Below the pieces are notes generated by a model. That model searched no databases. It saw only the letters and a list, made by a program, of their open reading frames with translations, and was not told the origin of the DNA. Shown here piece by piece: positions 35,201 to 47,104 of a stretch of 64,000 bases of DNA; position 1 is the stretch's first letter; each line of letters begins with the position of its first letter. The stretch lies in NCBI GenBank assembly GCA_019321725.1, contig CM033121.1, positions 2,108,001 through 2,172,000 on the forward strand, given 5' to 3'. The DNA is from Paulownia fortunei (taxonomy: Eukaryota > Streptophyta > Magnoliopsida > Lamiales > Paulowniaceae). The translations under genes were made by a program, and so were the position numbers.

Positions 35201-38200
35201 TGGATTATGTGATTAGAAGAAAGGATTCCCTTACAATTCGGCTCTCCTGAAGGATCTCCCTGGAAACATTAAGCGGAAGGTCATCTGAGTCCACCACACC
35301 TTTCACAAAGCTCAAGTATCTTGGAAACTACAAGTCATCAAATTAGTTTTATGTTGGGATGAAAATAACTTGTTCGGTTCACTAGTACAGAGTGAAATTT
35401 GAAAGTGGAACCACAAAATCAAATCATTAACTTGCTAATAATTGGACAAAATATGGCGAGAGTTACTCTGAGATTTAGAAAGCTAATATCCAGGTCAAAT
35501 AGATGCCCAAACTGAGGACTGTTGTCTACCCATTAGCGTCGTTAAGTATAAACAGGTATGAATAGCATAACAAATTGAGGATCCAGTAGAATTTCATCAA
35601 ATATTCTTCTAACATTGACTACATCCTCCAATCATTCGTACAATACAACATACGTGTGAAAAATGAGCCAGACTGGCAATGTGCATACACACATGCCACT
35701 GATTCAACCTTATGACAGAAGACATCTCATGCTAGAATTACTAGGACAAATCCAACTTTAATTAGGGATATCATACATTATCTATTTTTGATATAGTAAT
35801 TCAAGCAGCCACAGCCTATAAAATGCCAATGTATCTTCTAGATATAAAGTGACAAGCTTGATTCATCAAAGATAGCAGTAAAGATAGAGCTATATAATAT
35901 GCTCACTAGCACAGCAATCTGAGGATAATATTGTGTTATAAGGTTGTTGCAAATCAGCTGGTTATAGGTACAAGTGCACCATATTGAATAAGCAGAAGGC
36001 AAGAACGCATTTTCTGAAACTGAAAGAGGAAGCACTAAGTGATCAGAAAAGAAGTAAGAAAAACCTAAAAGTCTCAGGGCAATGCAGAAAGTTCTTACCA
36101 GTTCACCATCAAAATCATCTGAAATGAATACGCGTTTCACATATAAACGAATATTTTTTGTCTTGGGATTGATAACATCTTCGTTGTTAAGAGGTGCCAT
36201 TCCAGGAATATAGAGCACACTTCTAAACTCCACCTCACCCTGCAAAAGTTGTGAATCAACATTAAAGCAGAAAGTAGCAAAGTTTTGCCAGCCCATCCAC
36301 TATAAACATTGGTACCTCTGTAGTGAAATGGGTATGGGCAAGTGGATCCAAAAATTCATTGAATGTCTTCTTGTAAAATTCTTGATATTGATCCTTTTCA
36401 ACTTCCTTTGGATTGCGCATCTACATTGTTAAACAAAAAGACAGGCATAAAGCATACATACAGAGATGCCAAATGTGAGTCATAAATAACATCAGATGAA
36501 TAATAGCTTGGGCTCACCCATATGGGTTTTGTTTCATTTGCTAATTCCCAGTCCCAATATTTTTCAGTTTTGGTCTTTTTGGTCTTCTTCTTCTCTCCCT
36601 GGGAACAGCACAGGAAAAGAAGAAAATGTCAACATGTCTTCATCTCCGTCAACTGGAAAAGAAAATTATGAAAAAGTGTTCCTAAAAGGCCAATACCTCT
36701 GGTACTTCTTCTCCCTCTTTTGGTTCTTCCTCTTCTTCTACCTGCCAAAATTTGAAATTAACGATTAATAGAATAATGCTAGTGATGGAAAATCCACTAC
36801 AGCCACAATATGACTAAAAAAAGAGAATTGGGCTGGATTCAATCTGCAATCAGTAAGTTAAGTTTGTGTCACACTAAGGTACAAAACAAGAACATAAGAC
36901 TTATTTCAAATGTATGTGTTGGAAAATTAAGAAAAACATGACCATTGTGCACATTTATATCAACCTATAGTAGCATCTAAGGACTAATAATAGTAAAAGG
37001 CTGACTTAGAAATCCTATACTATCGACAATATGTACTATGCATACTGCTGAGCATACATATATGGTCTGATGGTTATATGAAATATGCACATCACTGAGC
37101 ACACGAATACTGTCTGAAGGTTACATTTCTTCACAATGACTAGCGAATGCACAGACGAGCCAGAGGTTAGACCGGTGGCAGGGAAGCAAAGGTGATTATA
37201 TGACCTGCCACCACCAACAAACAACCAAATGAAAGCCTACCAGTCATGATATAAAAGTCAAACCTCAATGGTCCTCGACTTCTCTTGCCATGTATAGATG
37301 GGGAATGAGACAAATTGTGAGTAATTCTTCACCAAATTCTGGATCTTTGTAGGCTCCGAGTATTCATACTTATCGTCTTCCTGCAAGGCAAACATTGCTA
37401 AGTTGATTTTATTTTAAAAATAGCACTATTAAAAAGTTCAAAAGAACAAATCGCATAAGAACTTCTGTATTGGTGCAAGAAAAATAGTCGTAATTTTTTA
37501 TCTTCCTAGGTACTAGTTCCATGCAGTTGGACAGGCTTTCCACCCATCTCAATAGGTTTTACACTATCAAGAAAAGAATAAAATATGATATTTCACTCAA
37601 GGAAATGTAATTTTGGAGTGCAAAAAGAATAAAAAAATACCCTCAGGTAAAGGGTGATCTGTGTGCCTCGACCCAGGAACTTATTGGGATCAGTTTCCTC
37701 CCTAATTAAGTAGGAGCTGCTATCAGCTACAGCTTCCCAAACATACTGCTTATCAGACCTGGGGCTCTTTGTTGTCACAACCACCTAGAATGATGGGAAG
37801 AAAAAGCTCAAACCAAATCAGCATTAATGGGCACAGAAGAGAAAACCATCCAACATATTATCTATAAACATGAATTAGAGGATTTAGAGGATACAGAAAC
37901 CCAAGAGTACCTTTTCAGCAACCAGAAAAGCAGAATAGAATCCAACACCAAATTGACCAATCAAGCTATTGTCAGCCCCAAGGTCCTTGTTCTCCTACAC
38001 GAGGTGAATCTCCAGTTGTAAATTTCAAGTGAATAATCATGAAGTTAGCTGCGTCTCAAACTATGGAACTATACACAGGATACACAAATACAATATGACA
38101 AGAAATAATTACCTTCACTGCCTTTAGGAATCTAGAAGTGCCACTCTGCGCAATAGTTCCAAGACAGTCTATAAGCTCCTCTTTCGTCATTCCAATACCA

Positions 38201-39338
38201 GTATCCCTGCGAGGACAAAACTACACTAAGCTACTCTTCCATTGCAATAACCATGCACGAAACAAAATAAGGCGCATACGTTATGGTAATGGTTCCATTA
38301 TCTGGATCTGGTTTGATACGAATCTCTAGCTCACCAGCATCTCCAAGTAATGTAGGCTCAGTCACACTTAAAAACCTCAACTTATCGAGAGCATCACTTG
38401 CATTACTGCAGAAAATAAAATTAGTCAAAACTAGCTCTACTACGAAAACGTAACTATCTGAATAATAACACATGCCATGAACTTATATGAACCAAAAAGG
38501 ATCCTTAGAGTCTGACTGGTGTGCCAAGAGGAGCCCACGCACGCTTGTAACACACACACACACATATATGTATTCACATGTGTAGTCGAATCTGTAACAT
38601 AATGCATTTGACAACAAACAAGAAACTAAAGCAACTAAAGCACAATGGACAGGTCCTCACCTCACAAGCTCTCGAAGAAACACTTCCTTGTGGCTGTACA
38701 AACTGTGGACTATCAAGTCCATCAACCGACTCACCTGAAAGCAATTCAAATATTCAACAGCAAGGCATAAAATTAAATCCTCAGCATATCAATAAACTTA
38801 ATTACATGTATAACCCAATCCAAATTAACCAATCATAGACTATTATAAGTATTTAACCCAAAAAAACTCAATCTTTCAAAATATTTTAGACTAACAAGAC
38901 CCAATTCTCAACCCTTAACAACTTCAATTTGCTCCAATACTCACTTTTCTCAGTTCCTCACCCAAAATGCAAATGAATTTCCTATTAATTCTTCCAAACA
39001 CTACGCATAAAACAAGTCAAGAATTTCATGTAACTCAAAAGCAAAAATGAAACACCCACCTCAGCCTGATATTCATATGTTTCTCCAGCGCTCTCAGGAG
39101 CCTCCTTTTCAGCCACAGTCGCAGCCTCACATCTCACCACCACTCTGCTCTGCCTCCTCTCCAGCTTCCACTCCAACCCACTCCTTGAAAAGCTGTTCTT
39201 TAATCCATTCCTAGGCAAACAAGCGCTTCTCAACAAACCCCTATTGCTCTTACCATTACTCTTTATAGAAAACGATGCAGTATATGGGATTGCAGCCACC
39301 GCAGCAGAGGCCAGACTTCTGCTCACCACAGGCGCCAT
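32276..39338 (-). CDS. HSP90-5: Chloroplast HSP90 (HSP90.5 type molecular chaperone)
   Basis: Nineteen exons on the minus strand: 39338-39060, 38734-38661, 38405-38280, 38206-38113, 37994-37911, 37784-37641, 37380-37264, 36741-36697, 36598-36518, 36420-36316, 36239-36099, 35327-35235, 35130-35053, 34923-34669, 34357-34255, 34039-33865, 33751-33646, 32661-32572, 32479-32276. Phases agree throughout: 2394 nt, 797 residues (I recall ~780 in Arabidopsis). A Ser/Arg-rich N-terminus ([13 protein letters not shown]) of about 60 residues fits a plastid transit peptide. The GHKL ATP site shows Glu115 and Asn119 ([13 protein letters not shown]), DTGIGM at 161-166 and [11 protein letters not shown] from 204. 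The middle-domain catalytic arginine is Arg453 in NVSREILQ. The C-terminus ends ENDPWSD, the plastid type, not the cytosolic MEEVD. It folds stromal clients and supports plastid protein import. Confidence 0.97.
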
Positions 39339-39414
39339 CTTCTCAATTTCTGAGAGAACCCCGGATGAAGTTTTGGTGTTTTGTATCTGAATTTAGTCTA
39401 TTTCTTCCTGTGTG

Positions 39415-39430
39415 TGTCGAATATACCAGC
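39415..39430 (-). promoter_or_regulatory. Possible TATA box of the HSP90 gene
   Basis: On the minus strand TGGTATATTCG lies about 80 bases upstream of the ATG. The match is imperfect and position alone supports it. Confidence 0.3.
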
Positions 39431-39552
39431 AAAATGGGCTCTCTGTTTCGTAAGTAGGTGGGAGGTGAAGTGGATAACTGGAGACTCAGTTTCTTTTTCT
39501 ATTTTTTATTGAAAACCCTTGTGAGGAGGGGTTTAAGGGCAGCGAATGGAGG

Positions 39553-39568
39553 GTTCTAGAATTGGAAA
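39553..39568 (-). promoter_or_regulatory. Heat-shock element candidate upstream of HSP90
   Basis: A perfect palindromic TTCTAGAA core (TTC at 39554-39556, GAA at 39559-39561) followed by another GAA three bases on lies about 215 bases upstream of the HSP90 start codon. TTCnnGAA is the binding unit of plant heat-shock factors. Two good units only, so a weak element. Confidence 0.45.
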
Positions 39569-39569
39569 C

Positions 39570-42077
39570 ACCAAACGGAATTGGGAGGTTTAGTTTGGAC
39601 GTTTGTGATGTGAGAATTGTAAGGCGTGGATGCTGCCATTTCAGCCATTACAATATCCTGAATTCCTGATGCTTTTTAGATAATTCTCTTGACGCTTTTG
39701 GTCAATTAACATATAGAGCTTGTTTAATCAGATTGTAAATTTCATAATATAATCATTAAAACTTCACCATTTTTATCATTATGATAAAATTGTGGCGTTC
39801 CGTTGACTTTTCCAAATTCCAACCAAACCTAATCGACTTTGAATTAGTCAGCAAAAAAATAGTTTCATAGTATAAAAAGTGTTTAGAATAAAGATGGAAA
39901 TCATTCAATCACCATTTAATAATTATTATGGTAAAATTCTGAGTACCAAATAAATCATTGTAAATAGTGCCGAAATTCCAGTTTTAGTATATTTTTTATC
40001 CTAAATTTAAGTCCTCTGATAAACGCGAAAACATAAGAGAGGATTACTAGTAATTGTATACCAGCCCGTTTGGTTCCTTGATTGGGCCAGATTCTTGAAG
40101 AATCCAGCCCAGTCTGGATTGATATACATTTCAGCTTAATAATGTTTGGGCTGGATAAGATGATAAAATCATGAGACCAGTAATAATTACAAAGCCCAAA
40201 TAATAGTTGATTGGGCTTTTTGGATGGGATGGGGTTTCGACTTGATAGGCTGTAAAAAGATAATTTTACCCCCCATAAAGAATATTATTTATCGACTTTA
40301 TTTAAGCAGGACATTGTTGATATGTATAATAATTTTGATAAACATTTAGAGACTTTTAGTCTAGAAGATCATGCTTATCAAGTAAATAGATATAATGGCA
40401 TGTGAGAAATATTGAAAATATTGGTAATGATAGGAATTTATTCAGCCTCAACTACTAAAAAATAATCCGCATCTTTTTATGTGAGTTAATTTTCGATCAA
40501 ATCGAGATTGAGTGTTAACGTGATAGCTTACAATTGATCATGTGACCAAATGTGACAGTAATCACTTAGGATGGTGACATTTATCCAAATGTGGATGCTA
40601 CTTAACAACCTAATCTTTCTATTTTTACTTGTTCATATGTAAAAATTTAAGTATTGGAAAATTTTGATTGAAGACTACCCTCAACAAATTTAATATGTTT
40701 TTACTTGGAGATCCATCTACACATCAGATTTTGATAACTTGGATCATTGTTTTATTGGATCCAGTTGCAATTGGACCCAAAATCAAATAAAGTACAAGTT
40801 ATATAAATTGTAATTGAAATTTGCAATTATGAAAGTATGTTATAAGTTTAACATTATTATGATATTTAAAAATGGAAAAAAAAAATAAGTTACTTTCATT
40901 GTTTACGATTGAGATATGTTGCACTTACAACGACATTATTTACCTAATATCTACTAAATGTTATCGACATTTATCATACGTGGAATTCTCAAAACTAACA
41001 ACATGATCAGAAACTTAATTAAATTTGAATCAATTTGTAGGTCGAAGTCCCTAAAGTAATTGACTGCTAATATCATATTATATAAATCTTAAAATAATAT
41101 TATTTTTTTAATTAATTTAAAATTATGATTAATATGTGAGTGATTCAATGCAGTAATCAGTTGGCCATGTTATGTAATCACTTGGTTCGATGCTAATGTC
41201 GGTCTTTATTTGCTAATTGCCACTCATTATTAATTATGAAAGAATAATGATATATTTTATTTTTTGTGCCTGATAAAGAAAGCTGTAGTCTATTTATTTC
41301 TGTCACCAATATTTTTAAATGTCGCCTAATTAAATAGAGAATTATTTCGAATGTTTGACTTAAGCAGAAAGTTTCAATTGATTGACAATAATTGGATGTA
41401 GATTATTTCTTGTTCCTTATTTCCATAACACATTTTCATAGTAATAAATCTTTTGTTTTACTGCACCTTAGTGAGTTTTTTTTTTTTAAAAAAAACGAGT
41501 CCCATGTCAAGATTTTGGGAACTGCATTCTTCACATTTTGACCTAAAACAAGAAATTGGGTCTCACAAAATAAAGGGAAATGAAAGCAAAAGAGAGGAAT
41601 ATTTCTTTAGATTAAATCCAATTCATCTTCTTAATTATTTTTAATATCACAAAATCACCGTTAAGGAGTGGTTGAGATTTTAAGTAGTATATTTATCCTT
41701 GATTGTTTTTATTTTTACTTTTTGTTTTTGTTTTTTCATTATTTAAAACACCAAAAACATATTTGTTAGATCCATTTATGAAGGAACCATACATGATATT
41801 TTTTTATCATTCGCCTCGAACAAGATTCAAAAGAACCAATGAATTCATAAAAAATCCATGTGTTGGATATATCTACGCATACATGAATGATTCAATGTAA
41901 GAAAAGTTTAACAATTTTTCCGAAATTGCAACTATTCATTGCAAATAATTCGATTCTAAGTACAAATAAATACTATTCTACCTACAACCACTAATTTCAA
42001 GCCTTAATACCTATTTACTCAAAGTAGGGCCCACATCGTTAATATGTGATATGATTTAATCTCCACTAACTTTACAT
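39570..42077. other. Gene-free AT-rich DNA upstream of HSP90
   Basis: No domain-bearing frame on either strand. Small frames at 41453-41644 and 41703-41900 are low-complexity and unsupported. A region near 39720-39800 contains short T/A-rich imperfect repeats. Confidence 0.5.
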
Positions 42078-42274
42078 ACTAATTTAAAAAAAATATTATT
42101 TTTAATTTAGAATTATACATTGAGTACTTATTAAAAATTTAAGCAGAAGCGCAAGTTGGGATTGCATGAAAAAGCGCAATCCTCACTTGCACTTTTAATT
42201 TATTTATATTTTTAAGAAAAATAAAAGCGCAAAGTAGACTTGCGTCTTCAAAAAATATTAAGAATGCTTTTAAA

Positions 42275-42276
<2 letters not shown>

Positions 42277-42322
<46 letters not shown>
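42277..42322. repeat. (AT)n microsatellite inside foldback element
   Basis: Pure AT run flanked by GCTTTAAAGC and ATGCTTTA. It is mirrored by a second AT run at 42834-42872 in the other arm. Confidence 0.95.
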
Positions 42323-42324
<2 letters not shown>

Positions 42325-42832
42325 TTTATATATATAATTAATATATAAATTTGGAGAAGTGGGGAGTGGGGGACGTGAGAGGTGGGAAGGAGGAAAATGA
42401 GTTGATGTAAAATGTGTCTATAGTTAGGGATGATTGATGATATTCAATGCAAATACAAATGAGAAAATCAAAATATGTTAATAAAAAATAACAAAAAAAT
42501 AAAAAAGAACTACAACACAAGACAATGATAATTAGTAAAAGAATACTTGTAATTAGTCGAAAACAAAGATTAATGAAAAAATATTGTATAGAAAACAAAG
42601 ATTAATGAAACAAAGATTACTATATTTCTAAATAAAAATCATACTATTATCATTTATTTAACTAATTTTTAATTTTTAGTTAATAAATCTTCGTATTATT
42701 TTGGAGTTTTCATTTATATTTCCCCACCTCCTTTCCCTTCTCCTTCCCACTTCCCCCTTCACCCCACCATCGACTCCCCACTTCCCCCACTCTCCACAAA
42801 TTTATATATTAATTATATATATAAAGTAAAGG

Positions 42833-42833
<1 letters not shown>

Positions 42834-42872
<39 letters not shown>
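42834..42872. repeat. (AT)n microsatellite in the opposite arm
   Basis: Pure AT run in the right arm of the foldback element, matching the one at 42277-42322. Confidence 0.95.
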
Positions 42873-42875
<3 letters not shown>

Positions 42876-43153
42876 TTAGAAGCGCAACCCTTCATCCTTA
42901 ATGTTTCAAAAAAATTTATTTAAAGGCGTAAGTCTATCTTGCGCTTCTTCTTTTTTTTTTAAAATAAAAAATAAATAAAATTAAAAAAACGCAAGTGAGA
43001 ATTGCGTTTTTTTCATGAAAGTGCAAGTGAAGATTGTGCTTTTTCATGAAAGTGCAATTCCAACCTGCGGTTCTGCCTAAATTTTTAATAAGCCCTTAAT
43101 ATACGATAATTAATTAATTCTAAATTAAAAATACTATTTTTTGTTAAATTAGT

Positions 43154-44433
43154 CAACTTTAGAATAATTAAAATATACTAACTAATTAAGTAATATTTTT
43201 TTATAATGGAATCTGTAATTAATTAAATAATAATTTATCAATTCGATATAATTTAATTAATGAGACAAAGAAAGTAACGAGATCAATTAATTATTGTTCA
43301 TATATTAAAATATTATTTTCAATCCAATAAAGTCAACATTTCAACCCTATATCCATGCACATTGTCACTTTCACACAACAGTCAATGCAAAAATGATAAT
43401 GCACTCAAAAATAATATAAAATAAAAATTAAAAACAACAATAAAAAGAAACAAGGCCTTAACTTGGATTCATTTTCAGAAAATATTTTCTAATTTTTTTT
43501 GAACAAATTATCTTGGGAATGTGTTAAAGTGAAAATAAGTTATAAAATTGACCAATTGAGCTGACAAATTGCTTTTACATTTCAGTTTAACAAAATAAAT
43601 GATTTATCTATTTTCAAAACGAAAAATAAAAAGTATCTTTTGAAAATAGGATACAAGGCCTGTTGAAAATAAGGGTGTTGGCTTTAAAAATAGAGTCGAA
43701 ACTTAATATGTAGGGTTTAAAAATAGGTATGCATATAAAAATATTTTTAAATTTTTTTTCTAGAAATATCTCAATAAAACTAAACACGTTTTCTCCTAAA
43801 AAGTAAATGTAAATTCATTTTGCAGAAATGAATTCATATACAGTCTAGATTCTATAAGTGGGATTGGGGATTGGGGGGTGGACATAAATGGTACAAAATT
43901 ATAGTTTTGGTTAGGGAGAGGGTGAGACAAGCTTAGTGCTTAGATAATGGATTCCATATATAATATATCCAAGAAAAATAAAAAAATGTGGAAAGATTGA
44001 AAAAAAAATAAAAAAAATATAGGAACTCTCATAGGCCTATAGCATCTACCAATTCAAATATGAAATCTTCTTCAACATAGGGATAGAGTTAAATTCCATA
44101 TTTTGGAACGAAATAGATATTTTCATCTGGAAAGAGAGGGCACAATTTAAGAATTTGAAAATGAATAAATTTTAAATTTCATTTAATTTACATATAAAAT
44201 TGAAAATATATATACCCGTAACTACTGGGTTTAACCCCATCTCAGCTACACGTAACATGTCTTGCTTAATCCCACGAAACTCAATTTTCTAAATTGAAAA
44301 AGAATGAGTAATAGGCATTGTACGGAAATTATGTACATTCTAATGAAAAGTACTCATTACCTTCTTGATATGAATGAGGAAACCCTAGAAATGCCCAACT
44401 TTCACTTTTAATGTAGAGAAAAACAACAACAAT

Positions 44434-44484
<51 letters not shown>

Positions 44485-45495
44485 GTAATGTGTGTGTGTG
44501 TGTGTGTTTTAGTATTTTATGTGGTATAAAAAAAGACAGAGAAAAAGTTAGTTGAGGCCATGTAGGGCTCAGCAAACTAAGCAAACTTTTTGGTCTCGTA
44601 GAACGGACGACGGCAGACAGGCGCGAAACACTTGTATCTTCACCTCCACGTTACTTATACACATTCCAATCCCCCCTTTTTCCAATTTACATTAATATTC
44701 TTCAATCCATTGAATCAACTCACTCATCTTTCCTTGGACATTTCAATTCCTTACATCACATAGTACTCTAATTTTTGTAACACTTTGTTTTGATGATCTT
44801 ATTCATTAGAACATTGAATTTTATTAATTTTTTTCGTAATTTCTCTCCAAAGAAATATCATAAAAGATTTTTCGATGTTATACCAAGTGTATAATTTGAT
44901 GAGGGCAGAGGCTTAGCCAGAGGGTAGGTGGCGCGTCCTCTCAACTCAATAAGTTTTTTAAATTCATATAAATTTTATATATAAAATTATTAAATTTTAA
45001 AAATTTTGTCTTAAAATATTTTTTTATCTATTATTTAAAAAAATAGATTTTATTTTCTCAATCTCTATTTTCTGACTCTATCTTTGAACGAGTATTTTGT
45101 ATTGTATATACACCAATATGTAATATTATACTTGCGCACATTGTTTTCCAAATAAGTTTTAATAATTAAATTCAGCAAAATTAATCATTTCAAGGATTTA
45201 GAACAAGTGTGTAAGAGTAACAAGAAGGGTTTCCATTGCAACTGAAATAATCTGGAGGTCCTAGTACCACTACCCTAAGTGACACATGGATTCACACAAA
45301 TGTATAGGTAAATTACCCTATCATAGAATTGCATGCCAGTGAAATTTGGTCCCCCATTTATTTTAGTGAAACGTGAAATCTAAGGTATATTAATATTAAT
45401 AGTAGCATTGGGACCCTAGTCTTTAGTTTTGACTTGGGACTGTACAAATTTTAAATACTTTGGACCATATCTTTGACTTGTGTGCTCAAAATTCT
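43154..45495. other. Gene-free AT-rich DNA upstream of the RGF precursor gene
   Basis: No gene supported. The only notable structure is the CA/TA/GT microsatellite at 44436-44507. The last 100 bases form the promoter of the peptide precursor gene. Confidence 0.5.
44436..44507. repeat. Palindromic (CA)n-(TA)n-(GT)n microsatellite
   Basis: About 17 CA repeats run into about eight TA repeats, then TGTAA, then about nine GT repeats. Because CA and GT are complementary in opposite orientation, the tract can fold on itself. Confidence 0.95.
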
Positions 45496-45500
45496 TTGTT

Positions 45501-45511
45501 TCTATAAATCC
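45501..45511 (+). promoter_or_regulatory. TATA box of the RGF precursor gene
   Basis: TCTATAAATC at 45501-45510 lies about 70 bases before the ATG at 45577, the right distance for a TATA box with a short 5' UTR. Confidence 0.6.
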
Positions 45512-45576
45512 CACATTTATTTGAAGGAATTTTTCTCTTTGGGTGCTTCAGAAACAGACATATATACTAAAAAAGA

Positions 45577-45963
45577 ATGCTGGTGACTGCAAGAATAGCA
45601 GGATTTCTACTACTCTTTGTTTTGGTTACTGCAAGTCTCTCAGATGCATACTTAGGTCAAGGTATAATTTTTTTTTTTTAATTTCTGTTCATTTATTATG
45701 AAGGTTTAATGCCTAGCTAGTATTTCCACTTGATTAGGGTTTGAAATATGCTTTATGCATGCTATTGTTCGTCTCAAAAATTTGTAGGTGGAGATGACCA
45801 TGCAGCTGGAAAATGCAACCTTGTTGTTTCAAGTAGAAAGGTATGGAGAATTGTAGTTTGTAATATTTGCTTGTATCCCATGAGGAACTTGTTTATGATC
45901 ATGTTGCAGCTAGGGTTGATTATCATGATTAATTCAAGTATTTTGACTTATGGAAGTATTTTC

Positions 45964-45996
<33 letters not shown>

Positions 45997-46278
45997 TTTT
46001 GTAATTAGATTGCATAAGTTTTTTATTTATAACATGTTTTCAATTTATAGGTCATTTCTATGGGCACACAAACCACAAGTGAAAACAAAATTAGAGGGCG
46101 AAAGATGGTGTCTGATCATGATTACATGAAGATGGAGACGACGAAAGAAATAGGTGTAAGAGCAAAAGATCTAAAAAGATCTAGATTTCGCATTGCTAGA
46201 GAAAATTATCAAGCAAGATTTGTTGCCTTCAATGCAGATTATAAGGGCCCTAGGCATCATCCACCTAAGAACAATTGA
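45577..46278 (+). CDS. RGF: RGF/GOLVEN/CLEL peptide hormone precursor
   Basis: Three exons: 45577-45661, 45788-45840 and 46051-46278, phases 1 and 0, giving 121 residues. The N-terminus MLVTARIAGFLLLFVLV is a signal peptide ending near SLSDAYLG. The middle is variable and basic (KDLKRSRFRIARE). The extreme C-terminus is DYKGPRHHPPKNN, which fits the 13-residue RGF/GLV consensus: DY for tyrosine sulfation, Pro at position 5, the PP pair whose second proline is usually hydroxylated, and a final Asn. The usual HN ending is NN here. Peptides of this family are secreted, bind RGI/RGFR receptor kinases and control root meristem activity, gravitropism and lateral roots. Which family member this corresponds to cannot be told from sequence alone. 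Confidence 0.88.
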
Positions 46279-46918
46279 GCATAATGAAGTAAAGGCTTTT
46301 TTTTTATAAATGGTTTACTTATTTATCTCTGTCTTTTGAATTTCTGTTACTTCAAATATTGTCCTAATTAAGAGAACTCCTAGTATGGTCAGTCTCCTTT
46401 GTATATTATGTATTACTGTTCTTATTTATATATCATGCAAGAAATTTTGGTTCTTGGGCTTAGCACTGTGCTGGTGATTACCCTCATCTTTTTGTTGATA
46501 ATTAACCAAATTCTCTAACCTTGCAGTAGCTAAGATCCAGCATGAACTGTGGTTTATTTCATTATATGTTCTTGATTTGATTAAGTACCATGTGTTACTA
46601 TTTATTCATTATCGAAGGTCTTTCTGTGCCTATTAGTTTCATAATTAGCATTAAAGATTTCAATTTCATCACACTTTTCAAAATATATAACAAATCCGTA
46701 ATCAATTTACAATACAACTACGTGCCACTTTCATCTATACCACTGAATATTTCATGCCCCCAACTGAGTATTGCCCAAGTAGATGGCGTGGATGAGCCAA
46801 ATAATAATATTTCGATCCCCAATTTCTAGCTTGTAAATACTTATTCAAATCAAGAAACCCACAAAAAAAAAAATAGAAAAAATGAATATTATGACATGTT
46901 AACAACCTGAAATAACTA

Positions 46919-47104
46919 TCAAATTAATCGTACTTTGCCGGAGAAATGCTTTGCTGCAGCAACCATTGTTGCCTCTGGTGCATAATTAGGAGCTTCAGTT
47001 TTTGAAGCCTTCACATTTTCACCATTATCTCCTGCAGAAAAGCAAGAACCCAATGATTTGAAAATTGAAGAGCACCAATACTGCACTCCCATATGCTTCT
47101 TCAT
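46919..47104 (-). CDS. Small protein of unknown function, 61 residues
   Basis: A single open frame on the minus strand starting MKKHMGVQYWCSSIFKSLGS and ending AAKHFSGKVRLI. It has no signal peptide, membrane segment or known domain that I can name. The composition is protein-like, with two cysteines, an acidic middle (GDNGENVKAS) and an Ala-rich stretch EATMVAAAKHFS that I vaguely associate with short uncharacterised plant proteins. It is convergent with the RGF precursor gene, about 640 bases away. The ATG is the only in-frame start giving a reasonable length. It could be a real small gene or chance. Confidence 0.5.
   Translation of the reverse strand: MKKHMGVQYWCSSIFKSLGSCFSAGDNGENVKASKTEAPNYAPEATMVAAAKHFSGKVRLI

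Larger units (their letters stand above)
42078..43153. mobile_element. Long inverted-repeat (foldback) element, ~1.08 kb
   Basis: The left arm starts at 42078 with ACTAATTT and continues through TATTAAAAATTTAAGCAGAA and GCGCAAG. The right arm, read on the minus strand from 43153, gives ACTAATTTAAC and then TATTAAAAATTTAGGCAGAA, followed by the same order of blocks. Both arms carry several GCGCAA-type motifs and reach the AT microsatellites at 42277-42322 and 42834-42872; an inner G-rich block (42352-42395) faces a C-rich block (42722-42800). No coding frame is present. It resembles a non-autonomous long-TIR or foldback transposon. Confidence 0.75.
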
